From: JAGVSZ01 sp035456405
GTDB lineage: Bacteria > Pseudomonadota > Gammaproteobacteria > Burkholderiales > SG8-39
DNA: 64,000 nucleotides
Direction of reading: 5' to 3'
Assembly: GCA_035456405.1 (NCBI GenBank)
Contig: DATIDG010000020.1
Span: 1 to 64,000 of the forward strand
The notes under the pieces are model-generated. The model was not told where the DNA came from. It made no database searches and worked only from the letters and a program-made list of their open reading frames with translations. Below, in pieces: positions 5,586-13,943 of this stretch (position 1 is its first letter; each line of letters starts with the position of its first letter). The translations under genes and the position numbers were made by a program.

Positions 5586-7481
5586 ATGAGCGCGCGCATG
5601 TCGACCGCAGGCTCCGGTCCCGGCGTTGCCGACCCCGCCCGGGGTGGCGCGCACACGGCAGGGCAGGATGCCGCCCTGTGGGCGGTGCTGGCGAGTGCCG
5701 CCGATGCGCGCGAGTACTGCCAGAGCTGGCTCGCGATCCAGTGCCGCTTGATTCCCGGCGTGCTCGGCGGCGTGGTCCTGCTGCGCCTGCCGGGCGCCGA
5801 AAGCTACTCCGCGATCGCGGTGTGGCCCGACGTCCGGCGCGACATGAGCTACCTCACGCCCACCGCGCAGCAGGCGCTCATGGAGCGGCGCGGCGTTGTC
5901 GTGCCGCGCAAGGTTGCGTCCGACGCCGCGGCGGCGAGCATCTTCATCGGTTATCCGGTCGGGGCAATGGGCGTCCTGCACGGCGTCGTGGTCCTCGACG
6001 TTGCACCGCGTCCCGAGGCCGAGCTGCAGGCCGGATTGCGGCAGCTTCACTGGGGTGCGGCGGGGCTCGAGCTCATGTTGTGCCAGCAGGAGGTCGTTCG
6101 CGTCGGCGAGACGCGCGACCGGCTGCAGACGGTGCTCGAGGTCGTCGCCTCGGCCGCCGCCCACGAGCGGTATGCCGGCGCCGCAACCGCCTTCGTGACC
6201 GACCTTGCGACGCGGCTCAAGTGCGATCGCGTGAGCATCGGCTTCGTGCACGGCGGCCAGATCAAGATCGAAGCCGTCTCGCACAGCGCGCAATTCAGGG
6301 AGCGCACGAACCTATTGCGCGCGGTGGCTGCGGCAATGGACGAGGCGGTCGATCAGAACGCAACCATCCTGGTGCCTCCCCCGGCCGGCAGCGCACCGGT
6401 GGTGCGGCGCGCGAACGCGGAGCTCGTCACCGAGCATGGCACGGGCGCGGTTTGCACGGTGCCAATGCTGGTGTCGGGCAAACCGGCGGGCGCGCTGACG
6501 CTCGAGGGTCCAGCGGAGCACGGGTTCGACGCGGCGACGGTCGAGCTCTGCGAGGCCGTCGCCGGGCTCGCGGGTCCGATGCTCGACGTGCACCGCCGCG
6601 AGGACCGCTGGTTCGGCGCGCGCCTCGCCGCCTGGTGGCGCGAGAAGCTCGCGCACCTCTTCGGGCCGCGGCATGGCGGGCTCAAGCTCGCGGCGCTCGC
6701 TCTCGTCGCGCTGGTCGCCTTCCTCTCGATCGCGAAAGGGGACTTCCGGGTCTCGGCCCCCACGGTCCTCGAGCCGCAGCTCCAGCAGGCCGCGACCGCG
6801 CCGTTCAACGGCTATATCCGCGAGGCGCCGGTCCGCGCGGGCGATCTGGTGAAACGGGGCGCGCTCCTCGCGCGACTGGACGACCGCGAGCTCAAGCTCG
6901 AGCGGCTGAAGTACTTGTCGCAGGAAGAGGAGTTCGCGAAGCAGATGCGCTCGGCATTCGCCGACCGCAACCACGCCCAGGTGCAGATCCTGGGCGCGCA
7001 GCTCGAACAGGCGAAGGCGCAGGTCGCGCGCGTCGAGGAGCAGCTGCAGCGCACCGCGCTCGCCGCGCCCTTCGATGGCGTGGTCGTGTCCGGCGACCTG
7101 AGCCAGCAGCTCGGCGCGCCGGTGGAGCGGGGCACCGTGCTCTTCGAGATCGCGCCGCTCAGCGAGTTCCGGCTCGTCCTGAAGGCCGACGAGCGCGACA
7201 TCGCCCATCTCCAGCCCGGGCAGCGCGGCACGCTGCTCCTCGCCGCATTCGCCGACACCACGCTCGGATTCGAGGTCATGCAGGTCACGCCGGTCTCGAC
7301 GCCGCGCGACGGCCGTAACTACTTCCGCGTCGAAGCGAAGCTCGACCGCACCGACCCGCGCATGCGTCCGAACATGGAGGGCGTCGGCAAGGTCAACATC
7401 GACCGCCGCCGCTACATCTGGATCTGGACCCACCAGGCGGTCGACGCGCTGCGGCTGCTCGCGTGGTCGTGGCTGCCTTGA
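5586..7481 (+). CDS. GAF-GAF-transmembrane-HlyD chimeric adaptor protein
   Basis: The 631-residue protein has an unusual layout. A cytosolic N-terminal part holds two GAF-like domains (about 40-165 and 178-335; the second contains ATRLKCDRVSIGFV and GTGAVCTVPMLVSGKPAGAL). One membrane helix follows (about 365-384, GLKLAALALVALVAFLSIAK). The periplasmic part is a HlyD/RND-type adaptor: lipoyl-like half (FNGYIREAPVRAGDLVKRG, 407-425), coiled coil (about 430-490), second lipoyl half (AAPFDGVVVSGDLSQQLG, 493-510) and a beta-barrel to about 605. The tail RRRYIWIWTHQAVDALRLLAWSWL is aromatic and may be amphipathic. GAF domains sense small molecules, so export could be gated by a cytosolic ligand. 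No strong ribosome site; ATG 5586 is the first in frame. It is followed 21 bases later by the M50 gene. Confidence 0.85.
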   Translation: MSARMSTAGSGPGVADPARGGAHTAGQDAALWAVLASAADAREYCQSWLAIQCRLIPGVLGGVVLLRLPGAESYSAIAVWPDVRRDMSYLTPTAQQALMERRGVVVPRKVASDAAAASIFIGYPVGAMGVLHGVVVLDVAPRPEAELQAGLRQLHWGAAGLELMLCQQEVVRVGETRDRLQTVLEVVASAAAHERYAGAATAFVTDLATRLKCDRVSIGFVHGGQIKIEAVSHSAQFRERTNLLRAVAAAMDEAVDQNATILVPPPAGSAPVVRRANAELVTEHGTGAVCTVPMLVSGKPAGALTLEGPAEHGFDAATVELCEAVAGLAGPMLDVHRREDRWFGARLAAWWREKLAHLFGPRHGGLKLAALALVALVAFLSIAKGDFRVSAPTVLEPQLQQAATAPFNGYIREAPVRAGDLVKRGALLARLDDRELKLERLKYLSQEEEFAKQMRSAFADRNHAQVQILGAQLEQAKAQVARVEEQLQRTALAAPFDGVVVSGDLSQQLGAPVERGTVLFEIAPLSEFRLVLKADERDIAHLQPGQRGTLLLAAFADTTLGFEVMQVTPVSTPRDGRNYFRVEAKLDRTDPRMRPNMEGVGKVNIDRRRYIWIWTHQAVDALRLLAWSWLP

Positions 7482-7502
7482 CCCGCCGGGCCGCCTGAGC
7501 CG

Positions 7503-9653
7503 ATGGCGCAGCCGCTGTTCAGCGCGTCCTGGTACCGGGTCGCGGGCCTTACCCCGAAACTGCGCGCCCATGCGCAGATCCACCGGCACCAGTATCGCGG
7601 CGAGACGTGGTACGTGCTGCAGGACCTGTCGTCGGGGCGCTTCCACCGCTTTTCCCCGGCGGCGTACTTCATCATCGGGCTGATGGACGGGAAGACGCCG
7701 GTCCAGAAGATCTGGGACCGCGCGCTCGCCCAGCTTGGCGACGACGCGGTGACGCAGGACGAAGTCATCCAGCTCCTCGGCCAACTGCACGCTGCCGACG
7801 TCATGCAGTGCGACGTGCCGCCGGACACTGCGGAGCTCTTCCGCCGGCGCGAGAAGCAGGAGCAGCAGAAGACGGTGAAACGCGCGCTCAGCGTTTTCGC
7901 CTGGCAGATCCCGCTGTACGACCCCGACCGGCTGCTCGATCGCCTGCTTCCGCTCGTCCGGCCGTTCGCCGGCTGGTTCGGCTTCCTGCTCTGGTGCGCC
8001 ATCGTCGGCGCCGGCCTCGCCACGGCGAGCGCGCACTGGCGCGAGCTGAGCGAGAACATGCTCGACCGCATCCTCGTGCCCGAGAACCTGCTCGTGATGT
8101 GGCTCGTGTTCCCGGTGCTGAAGCTCGCGCACGAACTCGGCCATGCGTTCGCGGTCAAGACGCGCGGCGGGGAGGTGCACGAGATGGGCGTGATGATCAT
8201 GGTCCTCACGCCGGTTCCGTACGTGGACGCCTCTTCAGCCTGGGCGCTGCGCGGCAAATGGCAACGGATCATGATCGGCGCCGCGGGGATGATGGTGGAG
8301 CTCTTCCTCGCGTCGATCGCGCTGTTCCTGTGGCTCTCGGTCGAACCGGGCGTGTTCCGCGGCGTGCTGTACAACGTGATCCTCATCGCGGGAATCTCGA
8401 CGGTGCTCTTCAATGCGAATCCGCTGCTGCGGTTCGACGGGTACTACATACTGATGGACTGGCTCGAGGTTCCCAACCTGCGGAGCCGCAGCACACAGTA
8501 CTGGGCGTATCTCGCCGAGCGCTACCTCTTCGGGCGGCGCGAGGCGGAGTCGCCGCTCGCGACACGCGGCGAGCGCGCGTGGTTCGTCGGCTGGTCGGTC
8601 GCATCGTTCTTCTACCGGATCTTCATCGTCATTGCGATCCTCGTGTTCCTGGGCGAGCAGTCGCTGCTGCTCGGCGTGGTCTTCGCCGCGTTCACGGCGG
8701 CGACGTGGTTCGTCGTTCCGGGCACCAAGATCGTCAACTACCTTCTCAACAGCCCCCGGATCCGGCGCGTGCGGCGCCGGGCGCTGACGGCGAGCGCGGT
8801 CGTCGCGCTCGGGTTGCTCGCGGCGGTGCTCGTGGTGCCGATCCCGATGCGGACAACGGCGCAGGGCGTCGTTTGGCTGCCGGACGAGGGCTTCGTGCGG
8901 GCCGGGGCGGACGGCTTCGTCGAGCGCGTGGTGGTCAAGCAGGGCAGATGGGTGAAGTCGGGCGAGGTACTGGTCGAGATGTCCGACGTTCTGCTAGCCA
9001 CCGAGCTGAAGGTGCTGGAAGCCCGGGTTCGGGAGCTGGACGCGAAGTACCGGGAACAGCTCGTGAGCGACCGGGTGCGCGCCGAGATCATCGGCGAGGA
9101 ACAACGCTTCGCCGCCCAGAACCTCGAGCGTGCGCGCGAGCGTGCGGGCGAGCTGGTGATCAAGGCGAAGTTGGAAGGCGAGTTCGTGTACCCGCGCGCG
9201 CCCGACGCGCCGGGGCGGTTCCTGAAGAAGGGCGAGCTGCTCGCGCACGTGGTGAACACGGACGCGATCATCGTGCGCGCCGTCGTGTCCCAGCAGGACA
9301 TCGATCTCGTCCGGAACGCGACGCGCGGGGTCGACGTACGACTCGCCGAGCACATCCCCGGATCGATCCGCGCGTCGGTGAAGCGCGTGGTGCCCTCAGC
9401 GACGGACCAGCTGCCGACCGCGGCCCTGGGGACGCAGGGCGGGGGCGTGATGGCCGTCGATCCGACCGACCGCGAGGGCCGGAAGGCGGTCCAGCGGTTC
9501 TTCCAGGTGGACGTGGGGCTGTCGCCGGACAGTCGCAGCGCATTGCGCGTCGGCGGTCGCGCCTATGTGCGGTTCGACCACGGCTGGGAGCCGCTCGGGC
9601 TGCAGTGGTTCAGGCGCGCGCGCCAGCTCTTCCTCGCGCGATTCAATGTCTGA
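7503..9653 (+). CDS. PqqD-like/site-2 protease (M50)/HlyD fusion membrane protein
   Basis: The 716-residue protein has three modules. Residues about 10-105 resemble PqqD-type winged-helix peptide-binding domains (YRGETWYVLQDLSSGRFHRFSP). Residues about 155-415 form a multi-pass M50 metalloprotease, with zinc motif HELGHAFA (H210, E211, H214) and third ligand D312 in NANPLLRFDGYY. After a last membrane helix (about 428-447) comes a periplasmic HlyD-like segment with lipoyl halves (about 465-492 and 548-585), a coiled coil (500-548) and a barrel. All catalytic residues are present, so it should be active. M50 enzymes cut within or next to the membrane; the PqqD-like domain may bring in the substrate. 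Its stop overlaps the start of the SecA-like gene by 8 bases, indicating coupling. Confidence 0.88.
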   Translation: MAQPLFSASWYRVAGLTPKLRAHAQIHRHQYRGETWYVLQDLSSGRFHRFSPAAYFIIGLMDGKTPVQKIWDRALAQLGDDAVTQDEVIQLLGQLHAADVMQCDVPPDTAELFRRREKQEQQKTVKRALSVFAWQIPLYDPDRLLDRLLPLVRPFAGWFGFLLWCAIVGAGLATASAHWRELSENMLDRILVPENLLVMWLVFPVLKLAHELGHAFAVKTRGGEVHEMGVMIMVLTPVPYVDASSAWALRGKWQRIMIGAAGMMVELFLASIALFLWLSVEPGVFRGVLYNVILIAGISTVLFNANPLLRFDGYYILMDWLEVPNLRSRSTQYWAYLAERYLFGRREAESPLATRGERAWFVGWSVASFFYRIFIVIAILVFLGEQSLLLGVVFAAFTAATWFVVPGTKIVNYLLNSPRIRRVRRRALTASAVVALGLLAAVLVVPIPMRTTAQGVVWLPDEGFVRAGADGFVERVVVKQGRWVKSGEVLVEMSDVLLATELKVLEARVRELDAKYREQLVSDRVRAEIIGEEQRFAAQNLERARERAGELVIKAKLEGEFVYPRAPDAPGRFLKKGELLAHVVNTDAIIVRAVVSQQDIDLVRNATRGVDVRLAEHIPGSIRASVKRVVPSATDQLPTAALGTQGGGVMAVDPTDREGRKAVQRFFQVDVGLSPDSRSALRVGGRAYVRFDHGWEPLGLQWFRRARQLFLARFNV

Positions 9654-11631
9654 GCTCGCGCTTCCGCCGCTCGCGCCGACCGCCGCCTATCCCGAGCAGG
9701 CGGTCGATCGCCCGGGCCTGCTCGACCGGATCGCCGACGGCTTGGCGGCGCCGCTCGCGCGCCGAATCGCCGCGCGGCGGGTCGCCAGGACCGACATCGC
9801 AGCGGCTGTCCGAAACTTTGCCGGCGAAGCCGAGAAGCTCGCCGACCGCGACATCGTTCCGGCCGCCAGGGCGCTCGGAGTCGCATTGCGACGCGAAGGT
9901 TTCCGCGAGCCGCTGGTGGCGCAGAGCTTCGCGCTGGTGCGCGAGGTCGCGAGCCGCACCGTCGGGATGCGCCACTTCGACTCGCAGCTGCGCGGCGGCT
10001 GGATCATGCTGAACGGAATGATCGCCGAGATGGACACCGGCGAGGGCAAGACGCTCGCCGCGACGCTGCCGGCGTGCACCGCGGCGCTCGCCGGCCTGCC
10101 GGTGCACATCATCAGCGTGAACGACTACCTCACCGCACGGGACGCCGAGACGATGGGCCCGGTGTACAAGGCGCTCGGCCTGACGGTAGGCGCGGTGGTG
10201 AACGGCATGGAGCCGGCCGCGCGTCGCGCCGCATACGGCGCCGACGTCACGTACTGCACGAACAAGGAGCTCACCTTCGATTACCTGCGCGACCGGATTG
10301 CGCTGGGATCTCAGGTGAACCGCATCCAGCTCTCGATCGCGCGCGTCGCGGGCGGCCGCGGGCGCTCCGGGCAGCCCGTGCTGCGCGGGCTTTTCTTCGC
10401 GATCGTCGACGAGGCGGACAGCGTCCTGGTGGACGAGGCGCGCACGCCGCTCATCATCTCCGCACGCTCGGACCAGGGGCCGGAGCGGGAAATGTACGAG
10501 ACCGCGCTCACGCTGGCCGGGCGGATGGTGGCAGGACAGCATTACGTGATCGAGGGCGGCGAACGCCACGTCCGGGTCACCCCGCAAGGCCGCGAAACAC
10601 TCGCCGCGGTGGCCGGCACCCTTCCGGTCGCCTTCCGCGGTGCGCGCCGACGGGAGGAGCTCGTGTCGCAGGCGCTGGTTGCGACGCACGTCTTCAAGCG
10701 CGACACGCAGTACATCGTTCGCGACGAGAAGGTGCAGATCATCGACGAGTCCACCGGCCGGATCCTTCCCGACCGCTCGTGGGAGCAGGGGCTGCACCAG
10801 ATGGTCGAGGCGAAGGAGGGCGTACCGCTCACGACCCAGCAGATGTCGGTGGCGCGGATGACCTACCAGCGCTTCTTCCGCCGCTACCTGCGGCTGGCGG
10901 GAATGACGGGAACCGCGCAGGAGATCGCCTCGGAGCTGTGGTCGGTCTACCGGCTTCCGGTCGCACGGGTCGAACCCAATCGGCCAGTGCTGCGCAAAAG
11001 TCTCGGCACGCGCGTCTACCCGACCGCAGCCGAGAAGTGGCAGGCCGTCGTCGCCCGCGCAAGGGAGGTCACCGCGACCGGTCGACCGGTCCTCATCGGC
11101 ACCCGGTCCGTGGGCGCCTCGGAGGAGCTCAGCAAGCTGTTGACCGAGAGGAGCCTCGAGCACCAGCTCCTCAACGCGCGTCAGGACAAGCAGGAGGCCG
11201 AGATTGTCGCGCAGGCGGGCCAGCGCGGGCGAATCACGGTCGCGACCAACATGGCGGGGAGGGGAACCGACATCCGGCTTGGCAAGGGCATCGACAAGCT
11301 CAGCGGGCTGCACGTCTTCGCGACCGAGCTGCACGAGTCGCGACGCATCGACCGCCAGCTCTACGGCCGTTGCGGGCGTCAAGGTGATCCGGGGTCCTAC
11401 GAAGTGCTCGTGTCGCTCGAGGACGAGCTCTGCCGCTTGTATCTGGGCGGCCTCCCCGGAACGCTGGCGCAGCGGGCGCTGATTTCCGGCCCCGGATCCA
11501 GACTCGCGCGCCGGCTCGTGCGCTATGCGCAGTGGCGCGCCGAGCGCGGCAATGCCGCCATCCGGCGTGAGTTGCTCACGATAGACGAACAGCTGGGGGA
11601 TCTGCTCGCATTCGCGGGGAAGGGAGAATGA
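9646..11631 (+). CDS. short SecA-like translocase ATPase
   Basis: The 661-residue protein starts at ATG 9646, overlapping the M50 stop; the longer upstream frame has shadow composition. SecA motor features are complete: Walker A TGEGKT (131-136), SVNDYLTARDAE, TYCTNKELTFDYLRD, DEADSVLVDEARTPLI (255-270), AGMTGTAQE (418-426), TNMAGRGTDIRLGKG (534-548) and RRIDRQLYGRCGRQGDPGS (566-584). An N-terminal extension precedes the first helices. Housekeeping SecA is about 900 residues; this one ends soon after the second motor fold with only about 70 residues of scaffold, and lacks the helical wing and the zinc-binding C-terminal tail (CxCxSG...CH). It is therefore a paralogue rather than the general SecA, probably dedicated to the product handled by the adjacent M50 and HlyD proteins. 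SecYEG or SecB is not encoded nearby. Confidence 0.9.
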   Translation: MSELALPPLAPTAAYPEQAVDRPGLLDRIADGLAAPLARRIAARRVARTDIAAAVRNFAGEAEKLADRDIVPAARALGVALRREGFREPLVAQSFALVREVASRTVGMRHFDSQLRGGWIMLNGMIAEMDTGEGKTLAATLPACTAALAGLPVHIISVNDYLTARDAETMGPVYKALGLTVGAVVNGMEPAARRAAYGADVTYCTNKELTFDYLRDRIALGSQVNRIQLSIARVAGGRGRSGQPVLRGLFFAIVDEADSVLVDEARTPLIISARSDQGPEREMYETALTLAGRMVAGQHYVIEGGERHVRVTPQGRETLAAVAGTLPVAFRGARRREELVSQALVATHVFKRDTQYIVRDEKVQIIDESTGRILPDRSWEQGLHQMVEAKEGVPLTTQQMSVARMTYQRFFRRYLRLAGMTGTAQEIASELWSVYRLPVARVEPNRPVLRKSLGTRVYPTAAEKWQAVVARAREVTATGRPVLIGTRSVGASEELSKLLTERSLEHQLLNARQDKQEAEIVAQAGQRGRITVATNMAGRGTDIRLGKGIDKLSGLHVFATELHESRRIDRQLYGRCGRQGDPGSYEVLVSLEDELCRLYLGGLPGTLAQRALISGPGSRLARRLVRYAQWRAERGNAAIRRELLTIDEQLGDLLAFAGKGE

Positions 11632-11685
11632 CCGACCTCCCCGGGGAGCAGCGGGCGAGCGTGCCGCTTCGGGCCAGCCGATTCC

Positions 11686-12561
11686 TCAGCTGCCCGGCCT
11701 GGCGGGAATCGTCGGAGCCGGAGAGACGTCGGGGCCCAGCTTCTGGAATTTCACCTTGCACCTCGCGCCGGCGGGGACTAGCTGCTTCTCGTTCGCGAGC
11801 TCGAGGCGGACGCCGAAGGTGCCGCTGGCGGCGTTGATGACGCGGTCGACCACCGCGACCCGTGCAGTGAACTTCTGCTTCGGTGTTTCGGGAAGGACTT
11901 CGGCGCGGTCACCGCGCTGCACGTGCCCATAGAGGCTCGCCGGCAGGATCACCTCGACGTTGAGCGGGTCGATCTCGGCGATCCTCAGGATCGGGTCCTT
12001 CACGCTCGCCGTCGCGATCTCGCCGGGCTTCAGATATCGATCGACGACGACACCGTTCACCGGACTCTTGAGCGTGCGCATATTTAGCACTTCGCTCGCG
12101 CGAGCGACCTCCAGCTCGGCCATCTTCTGGTTCTCGCGCGCGACCCTGAGCTCCGACTCCGCGAGCGAGCGCTCCGTGCGCGCCTCCTCGAGTGCATTGT
12201 TGGATATGAATTTTTGCCTGGCGAGCTCTTCGGCGCGCTGCTCCTTCTTGACCGCGAGGTCCAGCTTCGCTTCCGCTGACTTGAGCGGCCCGGACGAGTC
12301 CGCCTTCTGCCTCGCGACGGCAAGCGCGGCGCGCTCCGGACCGGACTCGAGTGTCACCACGACCTGGCCGCGCTTGACCGGCTCGCCGCGCTCGACGGCG
12401 ACGTTCGAGATGAGTCCCTCGACCGGGCTCCGGATGTCGACCATCTGGCGAGCCTCGATGATGCAGTCGAAATCGTTTGCCGCGACGGGTGCCGCGGCAA
12501 GCAGGAGCGCGATTAGCAGCGCACGGACGGTGGGTCGCGGCATCGGCGGTACGAAGGTCAT
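11686..12561 (-). CDS. periplasmic adaptor (HlyD/RND membrane-fusion type)
   Basis: A 291-residue protein with signal peptide (helix VRALLIALLLAAAPVAA, about 12-28), first lipoyl half (RSPVEGLISNVAVERGEPVKR), a long alpha-hairpin coiled coil (about 80-165), second lipoyl half (LKSPVNGVVVDRYLKPGE) and a beta-barrel with membrane-proximal part. Without membrane helices it would be a soluble or tethered periplasmic ring subunit. It converges with the SecA-like gene (54 bases between stops), so it is not co-transcribed, but the location suggests it completes the same trans-envelope apparatus. ATG 12561 or the internal ATG 12543 could be the start; neither has a clear ribosome site. No outer-membrane factor (TolC) gene is in the window. 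Confidence 0.8.
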   Translation of the reverse strand: MTFVPPMPRPTVRALLIALLLAAAPVAANDFDCIIEARQMVDIRSPVEGLISNVAVERGEPVKRGQVVVTLESGPERAALAVARQKADSSGPLKSAEAKLDLAVKKEQRAEELARQKFISNNALEEARTERSLAESELRVARENQKMAELEVARASEVLNMRTLKSPVNGVVVDRYLKPGEIATASVKDPILRIAEIDPLNVEVILPASLYGHVQRGDRAEVLPETPKQKFTARVAVVDRVINAASGTFGVRLELANEKQLVPAGARCKVKFQKLGPDVSPAPTIPARPGS

Positions 12562-12695
12562 TTGTGGAGTTCAGGTTGGCGCGCAATTCTCCGCGGGAAA
12601 CATTTGACCGTAAAGGACAAATGCCCCTCGCCACTTTACCCGTCCCGGCCGGAGCCGCGCCGGGTGGAGTGACCGGGGGCGTAGAATGCAAGCAA

Positions 12696-13139
12696 ATGAT
12701 CGTATTCGAGCTGATCTGCCCCGAAGACCATCGGTTCGAGGGCTGGTTTGCCTCGGCGGAGGCATACGCCCGGCAGGAAGCCGGCGGCCTGCTGTCGTGC
12801 CCGGTTTGCGCGAGCTCGGGGATTCGGAAGCTGCCGAGCGCCAAAGTTCGAACCGTGGCCTCTGTCGAGGCAAAGGCTCCTGGCGATGGAAGCGCTCCGC
12901 CGCAGCCCGCCCAGGATAAAGCGAAGGAAGTGACCGTCGCATCCTTTCTCGAGCACATCCTGGCCAATACGGAAGATGTGGGCCGGTCCTTCCCGGAGGA
13001 AGCCCGGAAGATCCATTACGAAGAGGCCCCGCGCAGGCCGATTCGTGGCGTCGCGACGCGCGAAGAAGCGCGTGAGCTCACGGACGAAGGCATCCCCGTC
13101 GTTTCCTTTCCGATGCCGTCGCCAGGGGACGTGCACTAA
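12696..13139 (+). CDS. DUF1178 family protein
   Basis: The 147-residue protein starts MIVFELICPEDHRFEGWF, the conserved opening of the DUF1178 family (C-P, H-x-F-E-G-W-F), followed by LLSCPVCAS, so the N-terminal 45 residues form a zinc-ribbon-like module with C-x2-C. The middle (about 55-80) is low-complexity Ala/Pro/Lys; the C-terminal half is conserved (ILANTEDVGRSFPEEARKIH, RPIRGVATREEARELTDEGI). Function unknown; cytosolic. ATG 12696 fits family length; longer frames upstream are shadows. It is monocistronic, divergent from the HlyD-type adaptor. Confidence 0.85.
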   Translation: MIVFELICPEDHRFEGWFASAEAYARQEAGGLLSCPVCASSGIRKLPSAKVRTVASVEAKAPGDGSAPPQPAQDKAKEVTVASFLEHILANTEDVGRSFPEEARKIHYEEAPRRPIRGVATREEARELTDEGIPVVSFPMPSPGDVH

Positions 13140-13299
13140 GCGCGCGCGTCTGCAGTTCACGTCGGGCGGGAGTCCGTGAATGTGTATTATGTTAAATGCA
13201 CTCCCTCGCCGCGCGGCTTCCTCAGCAAGACCTCGCATCCATCAGCCGAGCTCCTCTTCCCTGCGCCGCGTGATGTGATCTTCGATCGCTCGCTTACGG

Positions 13300-13938
13300 T
13301 TACTCGGTCGCTCCCGCTTTCCGCAGCAGTTCCGCGATGTCCGTGTTCTGAGCCTTCAGCGCCCAACTCAGGGCCGTCGCGCCCGATTCCGTCCGGACGG
13401 TCGGGCTGGCCGACCGTGCGAGGAGCAGCCTCACGACGTCGATGTGGCCCTGGCGGGCGGCGAACATCAGCGCCGTCGCACCGTTGGGCGCCTTGGCCTC
13501 GATCTCCGCGCCATTCTCGAGAAGGTATCGAACAACCTCGGGATGGCCCTCGAACGCGGCGTAATGCAGCGGCGTCCAGCCGTCCTTGTTCAACTGGGCG
13601 CCGCGAGTATGGAGCAGCTTCACGGTCGACGCGTGGCCCTTGTAAGCGGCGAACATGACCGCTGTCTCGTTCGAAGGGGTCCGCGCATTCACGTTCGCCT
13701 TACGGTCTAGCAGGAGCCGAACGAGCTCTATATGCCCCTCCCGCGCGCCATACATGAGCAAGGTATAGCCTTCCCGATCCGTGGAGCTCGGATCCATCCC
13801 GCGGTCGAGAAACTGCCGCACCTCCGCAATGTCATTGGCCTTCGCGGCCTTGAACAGGTCGTCCAAGGTCCCTTGCGCTCGCGCCAATCCCGTTAGCCCG
13901 ACAGAGAACACTAATAAAAACAAAATATAACGTCTCAT
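13300..13938 (-). CDS. secreted ankyrin-repeat protein
   Basis: The 212-residue protein has a signal peptide (MRRYILFLLVFSVGLTGLARA) and about five to six ankyrin repeats from residue 25 to the end, with standard cores such as GYTLLMYGAREGHIELVRLL, GWTPLHYAAFEGHPEVVRYL and GATALMFAARQGHIDVVRLL. One repeat (HASTVKLLHTRGAQLNKD) lacks part of its finger and looks shortened. Export to the periplasm is predicted; ankyrin stacks bind other proteins. It starts five bases after the tatD stop, in an AT-rich junction, so it is probably the last gene of the mltG-tmk-holB-pilZ-tatD operon. Partner unknown. Confidence 0.85.
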   Translation of the reverse strand: MRRYILFLLVFSVGLTGLARAQGTLDDLFKAAKANDIAEVRQFLDRGMDPSSTDREGYTLLMYGAREGHIELVRLLLDRKANVNARTPSNETAVMFAAYKGHASTVKLLHTRGAQLNKDGWTPLHYAAFEGHPEVVRYLLENGAEIEAKAPNGATALMFAARQGHIDVVRLLLARSASPTVRTESGATALSWALKAQNTDIAELLRKAGATE

Positions 13939-13943
13939 ATCTA

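Noticed and set aside
6312..8180. 622-codon minus-strand open frame
   Set aside because: Antisense to the GAF-HlyD and M50 genes, whose domains are clear.
13176..13658. plus-strand frame in the DUF1178-ankyrin gap
   Set aside because: Mostly antisense to the ankyrin gene; Pro/Arg/Ser-rich shadow.
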